64,000 bases of DNA from Ustulina deusta. Taxonomy: Eukaryota; Ascomycota; Sordariomycetes; Xylariales; Xylariaceae. The first letter of the stretch is position 1. Every line of letters starts with the position of its first letter. The position numbers and the translations under genes were made by a program. A model generated the notes under the pieces. That model made no database searches. It was not told where the DNA came from and saw only the letters and a list, made by a program, of their open reading frames with translations. Positions 12,464 through 23,761 of the stretch are shown here, one piece after another. The stretch lies in contig JAJNNX010000003.1 in assembly GCA_023159155.1 (NCBI GenBank), positions 744,001-808,000 of the forward strand, read 5' to 3'.

Positions 12464-13199
12464 CCTCGCTATCGCGTCGTCGCCTTGCTGGAGCGAGAGT
12501 TGGCAGGCGGCGACGAAATCCGTCGAGGAGACGACGCCGTGGCAATTCGAGACCGGATTGCTCCCAATGCGATTATCAACAGAGCGATGGCCCAGAGCGG
12601 GACGGCTCGGAAATGGCAAAGGGCGGTGCTAGTACACCTTGCAAGAAGGCCGTTGCTGGGCGCTAGAGGCATACAGGGGGGGGGAGGGAGAGAACGGAGG
12701 GATTGATTGCACTCTAGGAATGCCAATTAAGAGCGAGATCCATGGGCCAATCACTCGAAATAACTATCTACTGGGGAAAAATGGGAAATGTCTCGAGGAA
12801 TTCGCACAAACCGCCTGTGCACGGCAGAGCAAGGGGACAGACAAGGAGGGAAAAAAAAGAGGATTGCGAAGTCCGGCGGGTCTCCAGGCTTGGCTGGGTA
12901 AGCTGAGCCGAGGTGTACTGATAAGAGAGACCGAAGACACCTGCCTAAGGTAATTGCAATACGGGTAACCGGGCTTTTCTTAATAACTAGGTACCTAGTT
13001 CGTTGTCTTCGGCATGCATAACTTAGCATTTCACAATGAGATTCAATGGAACACGTTTTTGGAAAAAAAGATGGAGAATATATATTTACTTCTATACCGA
13101 CCAGCGGCGAGACGCTCAAGTCGATAGCATCTCATTAAAGGGCTGTCTGTCTAGGTTAGGGGGGGGATTAGCATCTGGAGCAGGTACTACATCTAGGGG
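12464..13199. other. Intergenic region
   Basis: About 0.7 kb lie upstream of the thioesterase-like gene and downstream of the small hypothetical gene. A perfect palindromic ACTAGGTACCTAGT sits at 12986-12999, and G-runs occur at 12669-12677 and 13160-13166. No gene is supported. Confidence 0.45.
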
Positions 13200-13649
13200 C
13201 TAGCCATCGAGCCGAACACTGCCAATGCCATCAGTCAGACCTTGGAGCGACAATTCGTGGGCCTTGAGCTCGTATCTCCGGACCAGATACGCGAAAAGCA
13301 AGGCCCTGCCTGGAAGGCCCCTCGGCAGTGCCGGGGACCACAATGTCGGTCCGAGATGCGTTACAATCCAATTGCCGCTGAAGCAGAGAGTAGCCATCCC
13401 GAAAACAAATTCCGCCCTTACGGGCGACCTGGAATTTCGCTCTACTATGGTCTCGAGCCAGGCGTCTGTGACCCGGTGGAAATCCTCGGTGCTCGGCCGA
13501 GTCGTGTCTGAGAACTGGTTGAGGAGATACAGACAGTATGCCTCCGCCCCTTCTGTAAATATCTCGGCCTCTGCGGGGTCGCACTCGTTGTTGAGCCACA
13601 GCAGGACCTCGATGGTCGAAGGGGGGGATGGGAGGAAGCTGGTAGCCAT
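13200..13649 (-). CDS. Hypothetical protein, 149 residues, single exon
   Basis: An uninterrupted frame starts with Met in a reasonable context and encodes a compositionally normal, acidic to neutral protein. It is rich in predicted helix, for example IEVLLWLNNECDPAEAEIF and RALLFAYLVRRYELKAHEL. I do not recognise a domain. No signal peptide is evident, although one hydrophobic patch lies near residues 80-95. It lies between the thioesterase-like gene and the eIF2alpha-kinase gene, all on the minus strand. Codon use looks coding compared with the surrounding intergenic DNA, but homologues would be needed for certainty. Confidence 0.5.
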   Translation of the reverse strand: MATSFLPSPPSTIEVLLWLNNECDPAEAEIFTEGAEAYCLYLLNQFSDTTRPSTEDFHRVTDAWLETIVERNSRSPVRAEFVFGMATLCFSGNWIVTHLGPTLWSPALPRGLPGRALLFAYLVRRYELKAHELSLQGLTDGIGSVRLDG

Positions 13650-14568
13650 GGCGACGTTGAATTGGATTTGGATTTCGTTCTGTGAGATCTGTTTCTATAC
13701 ACCCAGTGTTTGTTTCTATAAGACTGGTTGGTATATGTTCGTGCTCGGAAAGGGATATAAGTCAGCTTATATGTACGGGCCGCCTCAAATATATGCCCGA
13801 GTTTTCATTTGACAGAGGCTTTGTTGTAGAACAAGTGCCTCCCAGCTTTATCCTCCTCGAGTCTGAGGACAAGAGCTAAACCAACGCACAATGGTCCTGT
13901 TATAATTCCGGAACAATGGCGTCTCAGTTGCCAATTATTACCTTGCAAGCCTCTATGTACACGGGTAACTTTTTGGAGAGCGCCGGGGGGTGTCCGGTGT
14001 CTTGTAAGCCCAACAACAATAGAGAATGCGAAAGTCAAAGAAAGAGACAAACAATATGATCTATGTTAGAAGCCCATCCTATTCTATTTCGTTTATAACA
14101 AACTTACTCTCAAAGGCTCAACTGCTCATCTACCGACACGAGAGAGAGAGAATTGATAGGCTGTCATAGGAATTGAACCCGGCCCGATTTGAACGGATGA
14201 TTCTGGATACAGCGTTGGTACATTGAAAATTCTAACAATTGGATGTCTTTAAATCCAAGCCGACAAAGACGTTTTTGTTTCACTGCTCCTTTATGGTGTT
14301 AATATATCCATCTAGTCAGCACTAGTAGACCACTTTCGATCTTCGCAGCATGTGAGGAGCGGTGTCAGATGTATATACTGCCAGTAATATACAGCTATGA
14401 AAGACGGATTGGTTCTAGAATAGCGGTCATTGCTTGAGTCGAAACGTTGCTATGGCAGATTATACACACTGCAGCGTCGCTTGGTCCGGGCTGTGCGCCG
14501 AAGTCAATGCCAGTTATTCTCCATAGACTAAACTTTACGAGAAGAGGTGCAGCGTTCACTAGCTATAC
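13650..14568. other. Intergenic region
   Basis: About 0.9 kb separate the small hypothetical gene from the kinase stop. A GATTTGAACGGATGATTCT stretch near 14190 superficially recalls a tRNA T-arm but lacks the rest of a tRNA. Nothing else is seen. Confidence 0.45.
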
Positions 14569-16475
14569 CTAGCACCTCCTCAATAAGTCCTGAAGTGCCT
14601 CACGCACTCTAGACCCAGACCATCTCTTCTCAGGATCCTCATCAATCATAGAAGATACGAGCTGTACAACTCTCTCTGCAATCTCCGAATCGTGGCCCTC
14701 ATCTTCTATGCGCTGTCGAAGTCCTGGGGGTATATCCCCACACTGCAGTCCTTTGAGCATGTCGACTCGTTCCATTGCCGTATTGCAGCGACAGAGCATC
14801 TCGATGAAGACCACGCCAAGCGCGAATATATCTATTTTCTCGTCCTTCCGCTCTCCCTTACGCGGTGGCTGATAATATGCGGTCCCTGCATCATTCCTGG
14901 AATCCGTGGAGCTTTGCGATGGTGACGGCATCTCCCCCTGAGCAAGTTGATGCACTAGGCCAAAGTCGCCGATCCTAGGGTTCAGCCACTTCGGATTCGA
15001 ACATGCTTCTCTATTTAATTCCGGACACGAGCTGCATGAAATGTCGCAACAGCCACCCTCGGGGGTCGCCACTAAAGAGGAAAGAAAAATGTTCCCTGGC
15101 TTGATATCCCTGTGGATTAAGCCTTTGGAATGTATATATTGTAGCCCTTCATGTATGGAGAGTGTCAACCGGAGTGTTGGCGCAAGGTGGAAGCAATGTC
15201 GCAATCCCGCATTGGAGGATGATGAAGGGGATAGGAATTGAGCTAGAGTCATTGGGTACAAAGACATTTGAATGTATAATGCGGGTACGCCAATATCAAG
15301 AGTAGCTTGGCTGGGAGATGAATTTTCCGATTCACTTTCCCCTCCTATGAAGATATTGCTCTCCGAAGCTGAAGCGGTGTCGACAACACCGAGCCCCGAG
15401 CTAACGTCTTCAGACCATCCTCTATTAATGGGGTCCACGCTGTAGCCATTCTCTATGGCTCTCGAACGAGATGGCGTATCTTCCCCAAATACGATGCCGC
15501 CGCTGACAGACAATTGTTCGCTATCTTGGCCAAACGCATGGCTATCCAGCAACAACTGTTGGCGGCGGTTTCGAATTCGGCTCATGGTACTTGCTAAGCA
15601 ATGGTTAGTGGAAGAGGTTGGGGCTTATTAATTAAATTAATGGGGGTAGAACTCAGCTTACCAAGATCACCCAACAGTTCGGGGAACTGCTGCGGCTCTT
15701 CAACCCACGTGGCATGATACCGAACAATGTTTGGATGATCGAGTACAGCCATGGCCTTCACCTCTCGTAAAACATCCCCCAGGTCATCATGTCTTCCATC
15801 TGAAAAGCACTTTACGCGTTTCCCTGGCAGAACAATTTTCTTCACTGCGTATGTCTTCTGGTCCAGGAGATTATAGCACTGATATACCTTTCCAAATCCA
15901 CCCCTGCCGAGAAGGCGATCCTCTCTGAAAGAAGACTTATAATGACTTTGATGTGGCGGTGGTAGCGGATGACGCAGCGTCAATTGGTGATCGTTATCAG
16001 GAGGAGCTGCTAGATTAAGCTGTGACGCTTGTCCCACGAGGTCGCGCATTGAGTCAAGTATGTTGACTGACTGCGACCCAGCAACAAGACTGTCAAGACC
16101 TGATAAGTATTGGCGACGGATCTTCTGGGATGCGTTAGAAGTTGCCCTCGAGGAAAGCAACCCTCTAGACGATAGGGCCTGACCGGCTTGGCCGAATAAT
16201 CGACTGGCAATAGCTTCGACTTCTTGCGATTGTCTCGTGTAACTCTGACCAGGATCCGTGGCATTAAGAAATTCGAGAGCGCGGCTGCGATAGTAGTCCT
16301 CCAGTAAGCTGGCAAGCATCATATTACGATGCCTTTCCATGCCGACTGCATCGTCATGACCTGGCGGCGTCTCTCCTTGATCCTGTGACCGCTTTCGAGA
16401 GGATCTACTGATGCTCTGGACATCATCGTTGCTAGAATCTTTCGACCGTGTTGAGTCATCGGCAGAGTCCATCAC
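14569..16475 (-). CDS. eIF2alpha kinase, HRI-like (PEK family)
   Basis: Exons 16475-15662 and 15593-14569 give 612 residues. The 68-nt intron (GTAAGC donor, CTTAG acceptor) restores frame within the kinase domain. The glycine loop GRGGFGKVYQ starts at residue 190, the catalytic lysine is in YAVKKI (about 212), IHRDIKPGN has Asp434, and GDFGL has Asp481. As in eIF2alpha kinases, a long insert of about 120 residues splits the N- and C-lobes. The next strand reads YIQMSLYPMTLAQFL, the characteristic IQM motif. The segment after DFG reads GTAYYQPP rather than the usual APE. The N-terminal ~180 residues include LLEDYYRSRALEFLN, like the HRI regulatory region. The family phosphorylates eIF2alpha to slow translation under stress such as haem, nutrient or oxidative stress; which signal applies here is unknown. 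Confidence 0.86.
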
Positions 16476-17570
16476 AATTTGAATAAGTTATCTTTTTGGG
16501 TAGGTTGAATCGCAAATGGGTGCTTAGTCTAGCGATGATTTTAGCAGCAGTACCAGCATCATGTCTTAGAGGTAGTTGCAGACCGTGTGCAGTAAGGCTA
16601 ACATAGTCGGGAGGATGCTCATTTCACCGCAATGATCTGTGCTCAATGGAGTATTGAGATCATGCACGGAAAACAAACCCCATGTTAGTTGCAATGACAG
16701 GGAGTGTATTTTAGTGACATATCACATAAGATGATATGTAGAGAGGAGATGTCTCTGTCGATGGCGCCCTTTGGATGACATACCTATTGACATTTAGGCA
16801 CCTATCCAGCCCCTCAACCTTGTCGCTTCCCCAAATCGAGCTATCAATGAAGCTGTTGCGGGCTTAATTTGCCACGCGCTTCCATCTCTTTCTGAGGATT
16901 CGTGTCACTTCTTAGGGTGGAGATAGCGAACCCAATTGCCGGGCCATTCGTACTCGTGAGACGGAAAAAACCGATCAATTAGAATTCAACCGATTCCTTG
17001 GGTGCTTTATAAACCAAAGCTCTCGAGTTTGAGAAGTTTGAAAAGTTTGAGAAGAGGTGCCAACAGCAGCATTTGTAGGGTCCTCTTCGCTGCTGAAAGG
17101 CGGCAATCACGTGACCGATTGGTCCAATATATTCTTAAGCAGTATAAGAGAGCGCCGAGGTCATTGCATAGACCAGAGGGATATGTATCTACCGAGGTAT
17201 CAATTACACTGCCCACCTGCTTTCAATTCTGCCACAGTTGATATTACTAGGTAGGAGGTAGGTACCTACAGAAAAGATATCTCAAAACGGAAAAGATGTT
17301 CAATTGTATTGTAGATGGAGGGTCTCCAGCGTAAGCCTGCCAGCTAAATACAGTGGGAATCTGACTGTGCCTTCCCCAAGCGTTACGCACCCAGCACCTG
17401 CCCACTCCTACAGCCCGCCTTTGGTGGTCTACCGGTAGGAGTCCCATTGTCTAGTCGAGGTTAAAGCACCCCAAATTATTATATTACAGCCCGTGTTACT
17501 ATGCCTAAACTCTCATTAATTTGCCAATCTAAACCAGTTGTAGCACGGTATGTGTGGTAGATCGATACTT
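16476..17570. other. Intergenic region
   Basis: About 1.1 kb lie upstream of the kinase and downstream of the Zn2Cys6 gene. A short direct repeat of AAGTTTGA units is seen at 17033-17052, and a TAGGTAGG/GGTACCTAC block at 17246-17269. No gene is supported. Confidence 0.45.
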
Positions 17571-19325
17571 CTAGATCTCTACTCCATTCAAATTTATCCT
17601 TAATGATAAGTTTACAGGGGATTCGTTCGCAACATCAACCCAACGCCGCATTCGGAGATCATAACATCGTTTTCTTCTGACGGAACCCTTTGCGTTCTCC
17701 TGTCTCTGCTCATATTCTAACATTAGAACACCCATGGAGTGCTCAGGAAGTCCCACGTGGGTATTGTATAATCGACGATACTCCGGTAACGGCGGTAGTG
17801 CCATGTCTTGTTCAGTGGGTATGCTGACAATACTAAACGTGTCGTCTTTTTCAAGGCCCTGATAGTAATCGCCCTCTTCGATTCGTATGATTTCCTTAGC
17901 CACGATGAGTGCGAGCCTTGAATCCCATATCCCCTCTTTGTGCTCGGTTTGGGACAGCAGTCGGATCGCTTGTAATCTAATTCGGTGGACGCGGCACTTG
18001 ACGGCGACGAAGTAGAGGAGAGGGATCCATCCCTTGTCACCAACCGAGTGTGACATCTTGCGAGGCATGTCAGCCGTCGATGGATCAAAACGCCATGCCG
18101 GCCGAGCGGTGTGAGTCTTCCAGATCGCAACGAGCTGCTCTATTAAGGAGACGAAATCCGCGGTATACACGTCGTACATGATTTCGCACGCCGGCCAAAT
18201 ACAGGTATTTAGTATAAGGGATGCCATTGAAAAATAGCCACGTAGCAATTTCATGTAGAATTTGTCCACGGGAGAAAGCGCTTCACAGACTTCCGGATTT
18301 GTTGCGTTGTACGCCGCCAACCATGACTTGAGTTCTGCGAGCAAACATTGTCGACGGTCGTGAAATACAATGCGAGGGGTTATGTTTACCGCACTGTCAT
18401 CTGACGAGGAACATTGCTCTGCCAGATGCAAGATGTTAAGTATCAACCGGTCCATATGGTGGGCAGCTTGGTTGGTGGATTCAAAGAATGTAGGTATCGG
18501 TGTGATCGGAAATACTGGCAACCTTGGATATAGATCAGGCAGACCCTGGCCCCATAGAGCTGCCTGGACATGTAATCTTGAGAAACTCTCAATAATCCAG
18601 TCGTCCACATATCCGCGTGGTGTCGTATTGGCGATCTCACCAACTAAATCACTAACAGGGCCATATATTTCCGCCAAGAGTCTCAGACCAGAGTGGAGAT
18701 GGGCGTTCGCAGCAGCGTAACGACCGAGCAAGTTTTCGAAGAAGGTGAATAATGCGCAGGTAGTGAGAACAACGTGGGTACACCTTCTGTCTTGATTTGA
18801 GAGATGAGATTGAAGAGAGCGTATAGCCTCGCCGTATTCCCGCAGCGTGAATTTCTGCTGAGAATCTAAAGCCACACAGGCATCCGTTGGCCTGCCTTCT
18901 TCGAGGCTCTCCTTTTGGTGGGCCGAGCCCAGTGCAAGTACAGCATGTAAGATGGCCGGTTCAGCAGTGCATGCTTGAAGGATGAGTGTGTGCCAAAAGG
19001 GGGTGATGAACGGGAGCGGCAGTTTTGTGTAGGTCCGATATCTGAACCATTGGAAGCAGGTCTCTTGCTCAGGGCTCAGCTTACCGAAAAGACTTGATAG
19101 AGCGTACTGCACAGTGTCGGCGCGGGCTCTCGCTGCAGCGGTTTGCGCCGTGCCTTGCAGTGTTCCGCCGCCCCATATTCCATAGCCATCACAGCTACGG
19201 CCCGTGGAGACACAACGGTGGCAAGCCGGACGGCCCTCATCACACTTTACACGTCGTGCCTTGCAGGTACGGCAACCTGTCTTAACCTTCCTCTTCTTGG
19301 TGACGAGATCAGGGGGCGGAGTCAT
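17571..19325 (-). CDS. Zn2Cys6 fungal transcription factor
   Basis: A single exon encodes 584 residues. The N-terminus KKRKVKTGCRTCKARRVKCD followed by EGRPACHRCVSTGRSC gives the six cysteines of a binuclear zinc cluster at about residues 18-46, preceded by a basic segment. The remaining ~500 residues are helical and match the layout of the fungal-specific regulatory (middle homology) domain, for example FQWFRYRTYTKLPLPF and AVLALGSAHQ. No coiled-coil linker is obvious after the cluster, and PACHRCVSTGRSCDGYGIWG is typical of the Fungal_trans_2 subgroup. It should be a nuclear DNA-binding regulator recognising CGG-type half sites (family knowledge). No biosynthetic cluster adjoins it, so its targets cannot be guessed. 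It starts 18 residues before the first Cys. Confidence 0.9.
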   Translation of the reverse strand: MTPPPDLVTKKRKVKTGCRTCKARRVKCDEGRPACHRCVSTGRSCDGYGIWGGGTLQGTAQTAAARARADTVQYALSSLFGKLSPEQETCFQWFRYRTYTKLPLPFITPFWHTLILQACTAEPAILHAVLALGSAHQKESLEEGRPTDACVALDSQQKFTLREYGEAIRSLQSHLSNQDRRCTHVVLTTCALFTFFENLLGRYAAANAHLHSGLRLLAEIYGPVSDLVGEIANTTPRGYVDDWIIESFSRLHVQAALWGQGLPDLYPRLPVFPITPIPTFFESTNQAAHHMDRLILNILHLAEQCSSSDDSAVNITPRIVFHDRRQCLLAELKSWLAAYNATNPEVCEALSPVDKFYMKLLRGYFSMASLILNTCIWPACEIMYDVYTADFVSLIEQLVAIWKTHTARPAWRFDPSTADMPRKMSHSVGDKGWIPLLYFVAVKCRVHRIRLQAIRLLSQTEHKEGIWDSRLALIVAKEIIRIEEGDYYQGLEKDDTFSIVSIPTEQDMALPPLPEYRRLYNTHVGLPEHSMGVLMLEYEQRQENAKGSVRRKRCYDLRMRRWVDVANESPVNLSLRINLNGVEI

Positions 19326-20735
19326 TGTGCCACGGCAGCGGGTAGGTAGGTATCACGTCCGCCCGGCAGGATAGGCAGAGATGCCCAATTTCCGGTTGTC
19401 GAATCCGACCTGCAACATAATAATGAGGGACGAGCGCGGAGAGCAGATGAGAGGCAGACTTGGGAGCTATGGACGTCAAGTTGCGACACTCTTGACCAGG
19501 TACAAAATGCCAATAAGAATCCGATTGCTCCGCTGGTTCCCTACCTGGTGTTCTGCTAGGTATATGCACTAACCTATTTAGGTACTCCTTATAACAACAA
19601 AACGGATCTTGGGGTGCTCGAAGTGAATAATATCTTCTTTGTTTTCTCCATTGCATCGATGTGTCCCCTGACTAGAGGCAGCGAAAAGAATTCGAGCTGG
19701 AGAGGTTGGCCGAGCTCGCCGATAAAATCAAAGTCGAATTTACCTTCTGGATATTCTTTCAACGCAGTATGTTGGCTGTCACATTGGGACACGCCCATAT
19801 CCATGATAGGTAACACGAAAATCCACTAGGATATCCCTGCAGCATGTCGAACCCAGTCCAGGATTGATGGCCTCTCCTCAATTGCGGCTACATCCACGCT
19901 ATAATAAGAGGTATTCATTGAAGGGAGTCCTATAGAGAGGATTTTATAGATGAGAAGTGACTGACTGTCATTCATAGGTCGATGACCTCAGCTGGCCCAA
20001 TCGTTAGAGTTTCGGATCTATCCGCATCGGGAAGTGCATTGCAGAGACAGTGGGAGTAAGGCATGATGAACAGGATGGCTACAGCCGGGTGAGCCATATG
20101 TTGAAAATAATAAAAATTATTTGAATTTTGGTGTGAAGTTATCTACTACATACGTGTGTGATTCAATGACCGATCATTCTTTGATCACCAAAACCGAGTC
20201 GGAGAAGCATCAGTAAGTACCTAGGTAGGTAGGGATGTGGATCCTGGGTCCACCTAGCGATGGCTACCTAGGTATGTACTTAGGTAAGCGAAAGGGCACC
20301 GTGCTCCAGCCCTAGGCCCCAGGTACCGACCCACACAGTTAATGGGATAAATACCTCGAACCCCAGTCAGATGGGTACCTACCCTACCTAGTTAGTTTTC
20401 TTCTACAACCATACCTACTCAATATAGACCCTCAGAATAGACCTAGTGCACTTACGTGACGGGTTCTGTAGAGGGAACGTATTGGAGGCACAGGTAGTAC
20501 CCACGCAGTATATCTACACTAGATAGTCGGTAAAAGAACATCAACGTCACTGACAGGGATACCCCACTACCTTTCTGACGGACTAGTATACACTACCGGG
20601 AAGGTACAGTATAAAAATAGCCAAGGTGGTTAAAGGCGAAGCAAAGCGCGCGCGCAACACAGCAATTCCCAAGCAACATCGTCGCGTTCCCTAGCTGGAC
20701 GCTGCATCACCGAATCGAACGCTGGAATCTTCACC
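19326..20735. other. Divergent intergenic region with dense TAGGTA-type repeats
   Basis: About 1.4 kb lie between the Zn2Cys6 gene and the alpha/beta hydrolase, transcribed away from each other. Repeats built from TACCTAGGTA and GGTAGGTAGG occur at 19341-19352, 20217-20233, 20263-20290 and 20370-20393. The minus frame 19589-19816 has no domain and is not called. Confidence 0.5.
20610..20619 (+). promoter_or_regulatory. TATA-like element of the alpha/beta hydrolase gene
   Basis: TATAAAAATA lies 117 bases before the start codon, within the usual distance for a fungal core promoter. Confidence 0.35.
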
Positions 20736-21876
20736 ATGGCAGCAGCAAACACCCCCGCGACCGCGCCAGCGGCGAACAATCCCGCCGCTTCGAAGACGAC
20801 GCTGCCGATAGCGGGGTTGCAGGTTGACGTCTTCGGGCTCGCGGAGCTGCCCGCGGCCGCGACGTCGATATCATGTCTATGGCTGCACCATCCGCGACTG
20901 CGCAGCAAGGAGAGCATGGCCTACTTTGCGGACGAGATGATCTCGGCATTCAATGCCTCGTCTTCCGCCTCTACGTCTACGAGGGGCCTGATCGCTGTGG
21001 CTTTCGACCAGCGGAATCACGGCTCGCGGCTCGTCAGCGAGACCGCGAATGAATCGTGGCGGAAAGGAAACCCCACGCATGCCCAGGATATGTTCGGGGT
21101 GGTGTCAGGCACCGTCATGGACACCATCCACCTGCTCGATGCGCTCGAGGGGTATCTGTTTGGGGCCGGGGATGGGCCGGGGGCTTCACCCAGGGGAGAA
21201 AGCAGACATATCGATTCCAATCTGGTTCTCGGCGTAAGTCTTGGAGGCCACTGTGCGTGGCAGCTCCTTTTTGCAGATCCTAGGATCACAGCCGGAGTTG
21301 TTGGTATCGGATGTCCCGATTATATGAGTAAGTGCTGAAGCACCGAAGGCAACCGGGGAGTATGCGAGGCGCATTTACTGATGATAGCTGCCTTGTCCCT
21401 CAGATCTCATACAAGACCGCGCGCGACTTTCTAAGCTACAGACATTCACTGTCGATAAGGGCGTCTCGTTCTTGGGTAGCAAGGACTTTCCTAAAGCCCT
21501 CATTAGGGCATGCGAGAAGTATGACCCAAAAGCCATTATTTTTGGCACGGGAGAGATCTCTACCGAACCTTCAGCTTCCGAGCAGGATAAGATACGCGCG
21601 ATATTGGACTCAAAGGTTCGAGACAAGAGGATTCTAGTCCTTTCAGGTGGCGCCGACAAACTGGTACCATACAAAGCTGGTCAGCAGTTCTTGGAATTTT
21701 TGAAAAACGCTACGAGTGGATGGTACAAAGATGGGAACGTTTACGTCGAGGATAATGTTTACCCGGGCGTTGGCCATGAGTTCAACGCTGAGATGCGCCA
21801 GGCTGCTGTCCGATTCGTCCTAGATACAGTAAATCCTTCTGATGCTTCTGACCGGGTGGCATCTCCGAAGATCTAA
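20736..21876 (+). CDS. Alpha/beta hydrolase fold protein
   Basis: Exons 20736-21327 and 21404-21876 give 354 residues. The intron has GTAAGT and CTCAG borders, and the start lies in a strong context (CACCATGGC). Catalytic elements are in the canonical order: nucleophile Ser168 in LGVSLGGHCAW, acid Asp282 in LSGGADKLVPY, and His322 in YPGVGHEF. An early strand reads GLIAVAFDQRNHGSRL, the familiar D-x-R-x-H-G motif of peptidase/esterase-like hydrolases. There is no signal peptide, so it is likely cytosolic. The Ala/Pro-rich first 20 residues look disordered. The substrate is unknown. The gene ends inside the stop codon of the convergent DUF218 gene. Confidence 0.87.
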
Positions 21877-22864
21877 GGCGCTGGGTTCGCAAGACTGGAT
21901 TCGGTGACAGCGGGAGATGCAGACTCATCGGACCACGGTTGAGGAACGCCATCTATGAGGTATTCTTGCCCGTCTTTGAGAGTGTGAGAGCGAATTCCGC
22001 TATGGCTGCGATCCTCCTCGGTCGAAAAGAGGGTCTGCGATATGCCCCACGGGTTTCGCCGCATACGCTTGGAAGATAAAACGTCCCTTTCCCCGTGGGG
22101 GTCGTTTTTCCACTGAGCAACAGCTTCTATAACCCCCGGTATGGCTGTCTTGTTGGAGCCATCCGCCATACCTTGTGGGTCGACCCCAACGAAATTAACG
22201 CGATTCAAGGGAAAGAGGATAGCTTCGCAATGGCAGTCAACGAGACGCTCTCGCTTGAAGGCATGACTCACGATGGTCAGCTTCGTGGGCCAAATGCAGT
22301 ATGTAGACCAGAATTGAACGATCGAGAAGAGTATGTTGGAATATGAATCCAGGGCTCGCTCTTCACAGGATATCCTTGAAATTGCACCACCTTCTGTGGG
22401 GATTTGAAAGTAAGAATTGGCTGCCGCTAGATTGGCATAGCTGCTTGCTTCAGATAATCGCGTCTCTTTGCGCGTAGGACCCCTAGTTCGGTGTGATAAA
22501 TGTCAGTAGAGGAATACCCCTGAGAGAGTGGGCTGAATAAGTGATGACAAACAGTCACATCAACACTTCGCTCTTTTTTTCCTCTTCTTCCTAGACCATC
22601 TCGAGCCTCATTGGCCAAGGTAGGTTCACGGGACAGCTGAATGAAGAAAAGTGCCTCAACTAACCCTGAAAACATTAACACGGATTTGGCGTCATCATTT
22701 AATATGTGCAGCCCAGCCTTTACATGTTCGATGAAGGTGGGTGTCTCGCCAGCTTGGAAGCCAGCTAATAGCCATTCTCCTTCATCGGAGCCGTGCGAAG
22801 CCCCACCGAGCCAGACTGCGTGGCAGCAAACGATAATAAGATGATCAGGTGGCTCGATTGACAT
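21873..22864 (-). CDS. DUF218 (YdcF-like) domain protein
   Basis: Exons 22864-22665 and 22482-21873 give 269 residues. The 182-nt intron (GTTAGT donor, CTGAC branch, CTAG acceptor) restores the conserved order. Exon 1 begins MSIEPPDHLIIVCCHAVWLG and ends FSGG. Exon 2 opens PTRKETRLSEASSY and continues with CEERALDSYSN and TIVSHAFKRERLVDCH. These blocks (HxI..CCHA, FSGG-TR, SEA-SY, E-A-DS-N, SHxFKR) define the DUF218/YdcF family seen throughout ascomycetes. Bacterial relatives are implicated in envelope metabolism, but the fungal function is unknown. Reading the frame without the intron would truncate the protein at 22427. The stop overlaps that of the convergent alpha/beta hydrolase. Confidence 0.83.
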
Positions 22865-23761
22865 GGTGGTTGTTGTCTGGTATGATCGAAAAGCGACTAT
22901 TGGATCTCCAACACATGTAGGTATCGGCTGTGGTTCTGAGAAGTTGGAGCAATAAGGCACCCATGTGTATGTCCAGACGCGCCCGACATGACGATGGAAT
23001 TCCGAGCCTCTACGTTGTTATTGCATATCGGCAGATATTTTGATCCCAAGGTTGACGATTCAGCCCGATACTTGCAAACCCCCGGATTGAGCTGTTTGGA
23101 TAAGCCGATGTACGAGTTGGAGCAGGAACAGGCAATACCTGAAGTTGTTCGCAAGGTGTTTAGTTTGGTCTGACTCTACGTAGATGGAAGTCCGTTGCTT
23201 CCCCATCCAAGAACGCGTTTAGAGGCGATTTCCCCGCAATAATGAATGTCATAAATCAAAGTGAAACGATCGATCTAGAGAAGCAGAGTTGCAGGTCCCA
23301 GATAACAATATAGTAACAAAGACAGAGCCCCTCGGTTTTATCGCACGGGTGCCATATAGTAGCTGCTGGGTGTACCACCGTGCCCATCACGCTATCAATT
23401 CATTGGAAGGTAATAGGTACCACCACAACTATACCGCCGTAAGGGTGACGACAAACTATACCAACAAGAGATTGCCGCGGTGGTGAGGGGGCATGCTAAC
23501 ATGGGAAGATACTGCATAGCTCATAGGGCAGAAGGCATGATGTGTCAATGTACTTGATCATCGCAATTCTGCCAGAGAAGCTATTTCCGAGCCGGAACGT
23601 TGCATTATCCAGGGCCTCGCATGCCCATCCTAAATATCTAGCTTAGTTCCGTCCTATAATAATGAATACCTGGACACATCAAGTAGGTATACAAGCTCTC
23701 CCCACCCACACCACCTCTGCATTGAGTGGCATCACTCTCATCTCTTCAACAGTTTCGCGAA
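22865..23761. other. Divergent intergenic region
   Basis: About 0.9 kb lie between the DUF218 protein and the methyltransferase, transcribed away from each other. Only short open frames without motifs are present, and no repeats are evident. Confidence 0.45.

Noticed and set aside
11286..12632. 448-codon plus-strand frame opposite the thioesterase-like gene
   Set aside because: High-GC shadow: Arg/Ala/Asp/Gly-rich composition and no domain, while the minus strand has a spliced protein with a recognisable family.
14160..14210. Sequence resembling a tRNA T-arm
   Set aside because: Only one arm is matched; no acceptor stem, anticodon arm or A-box in the right place.
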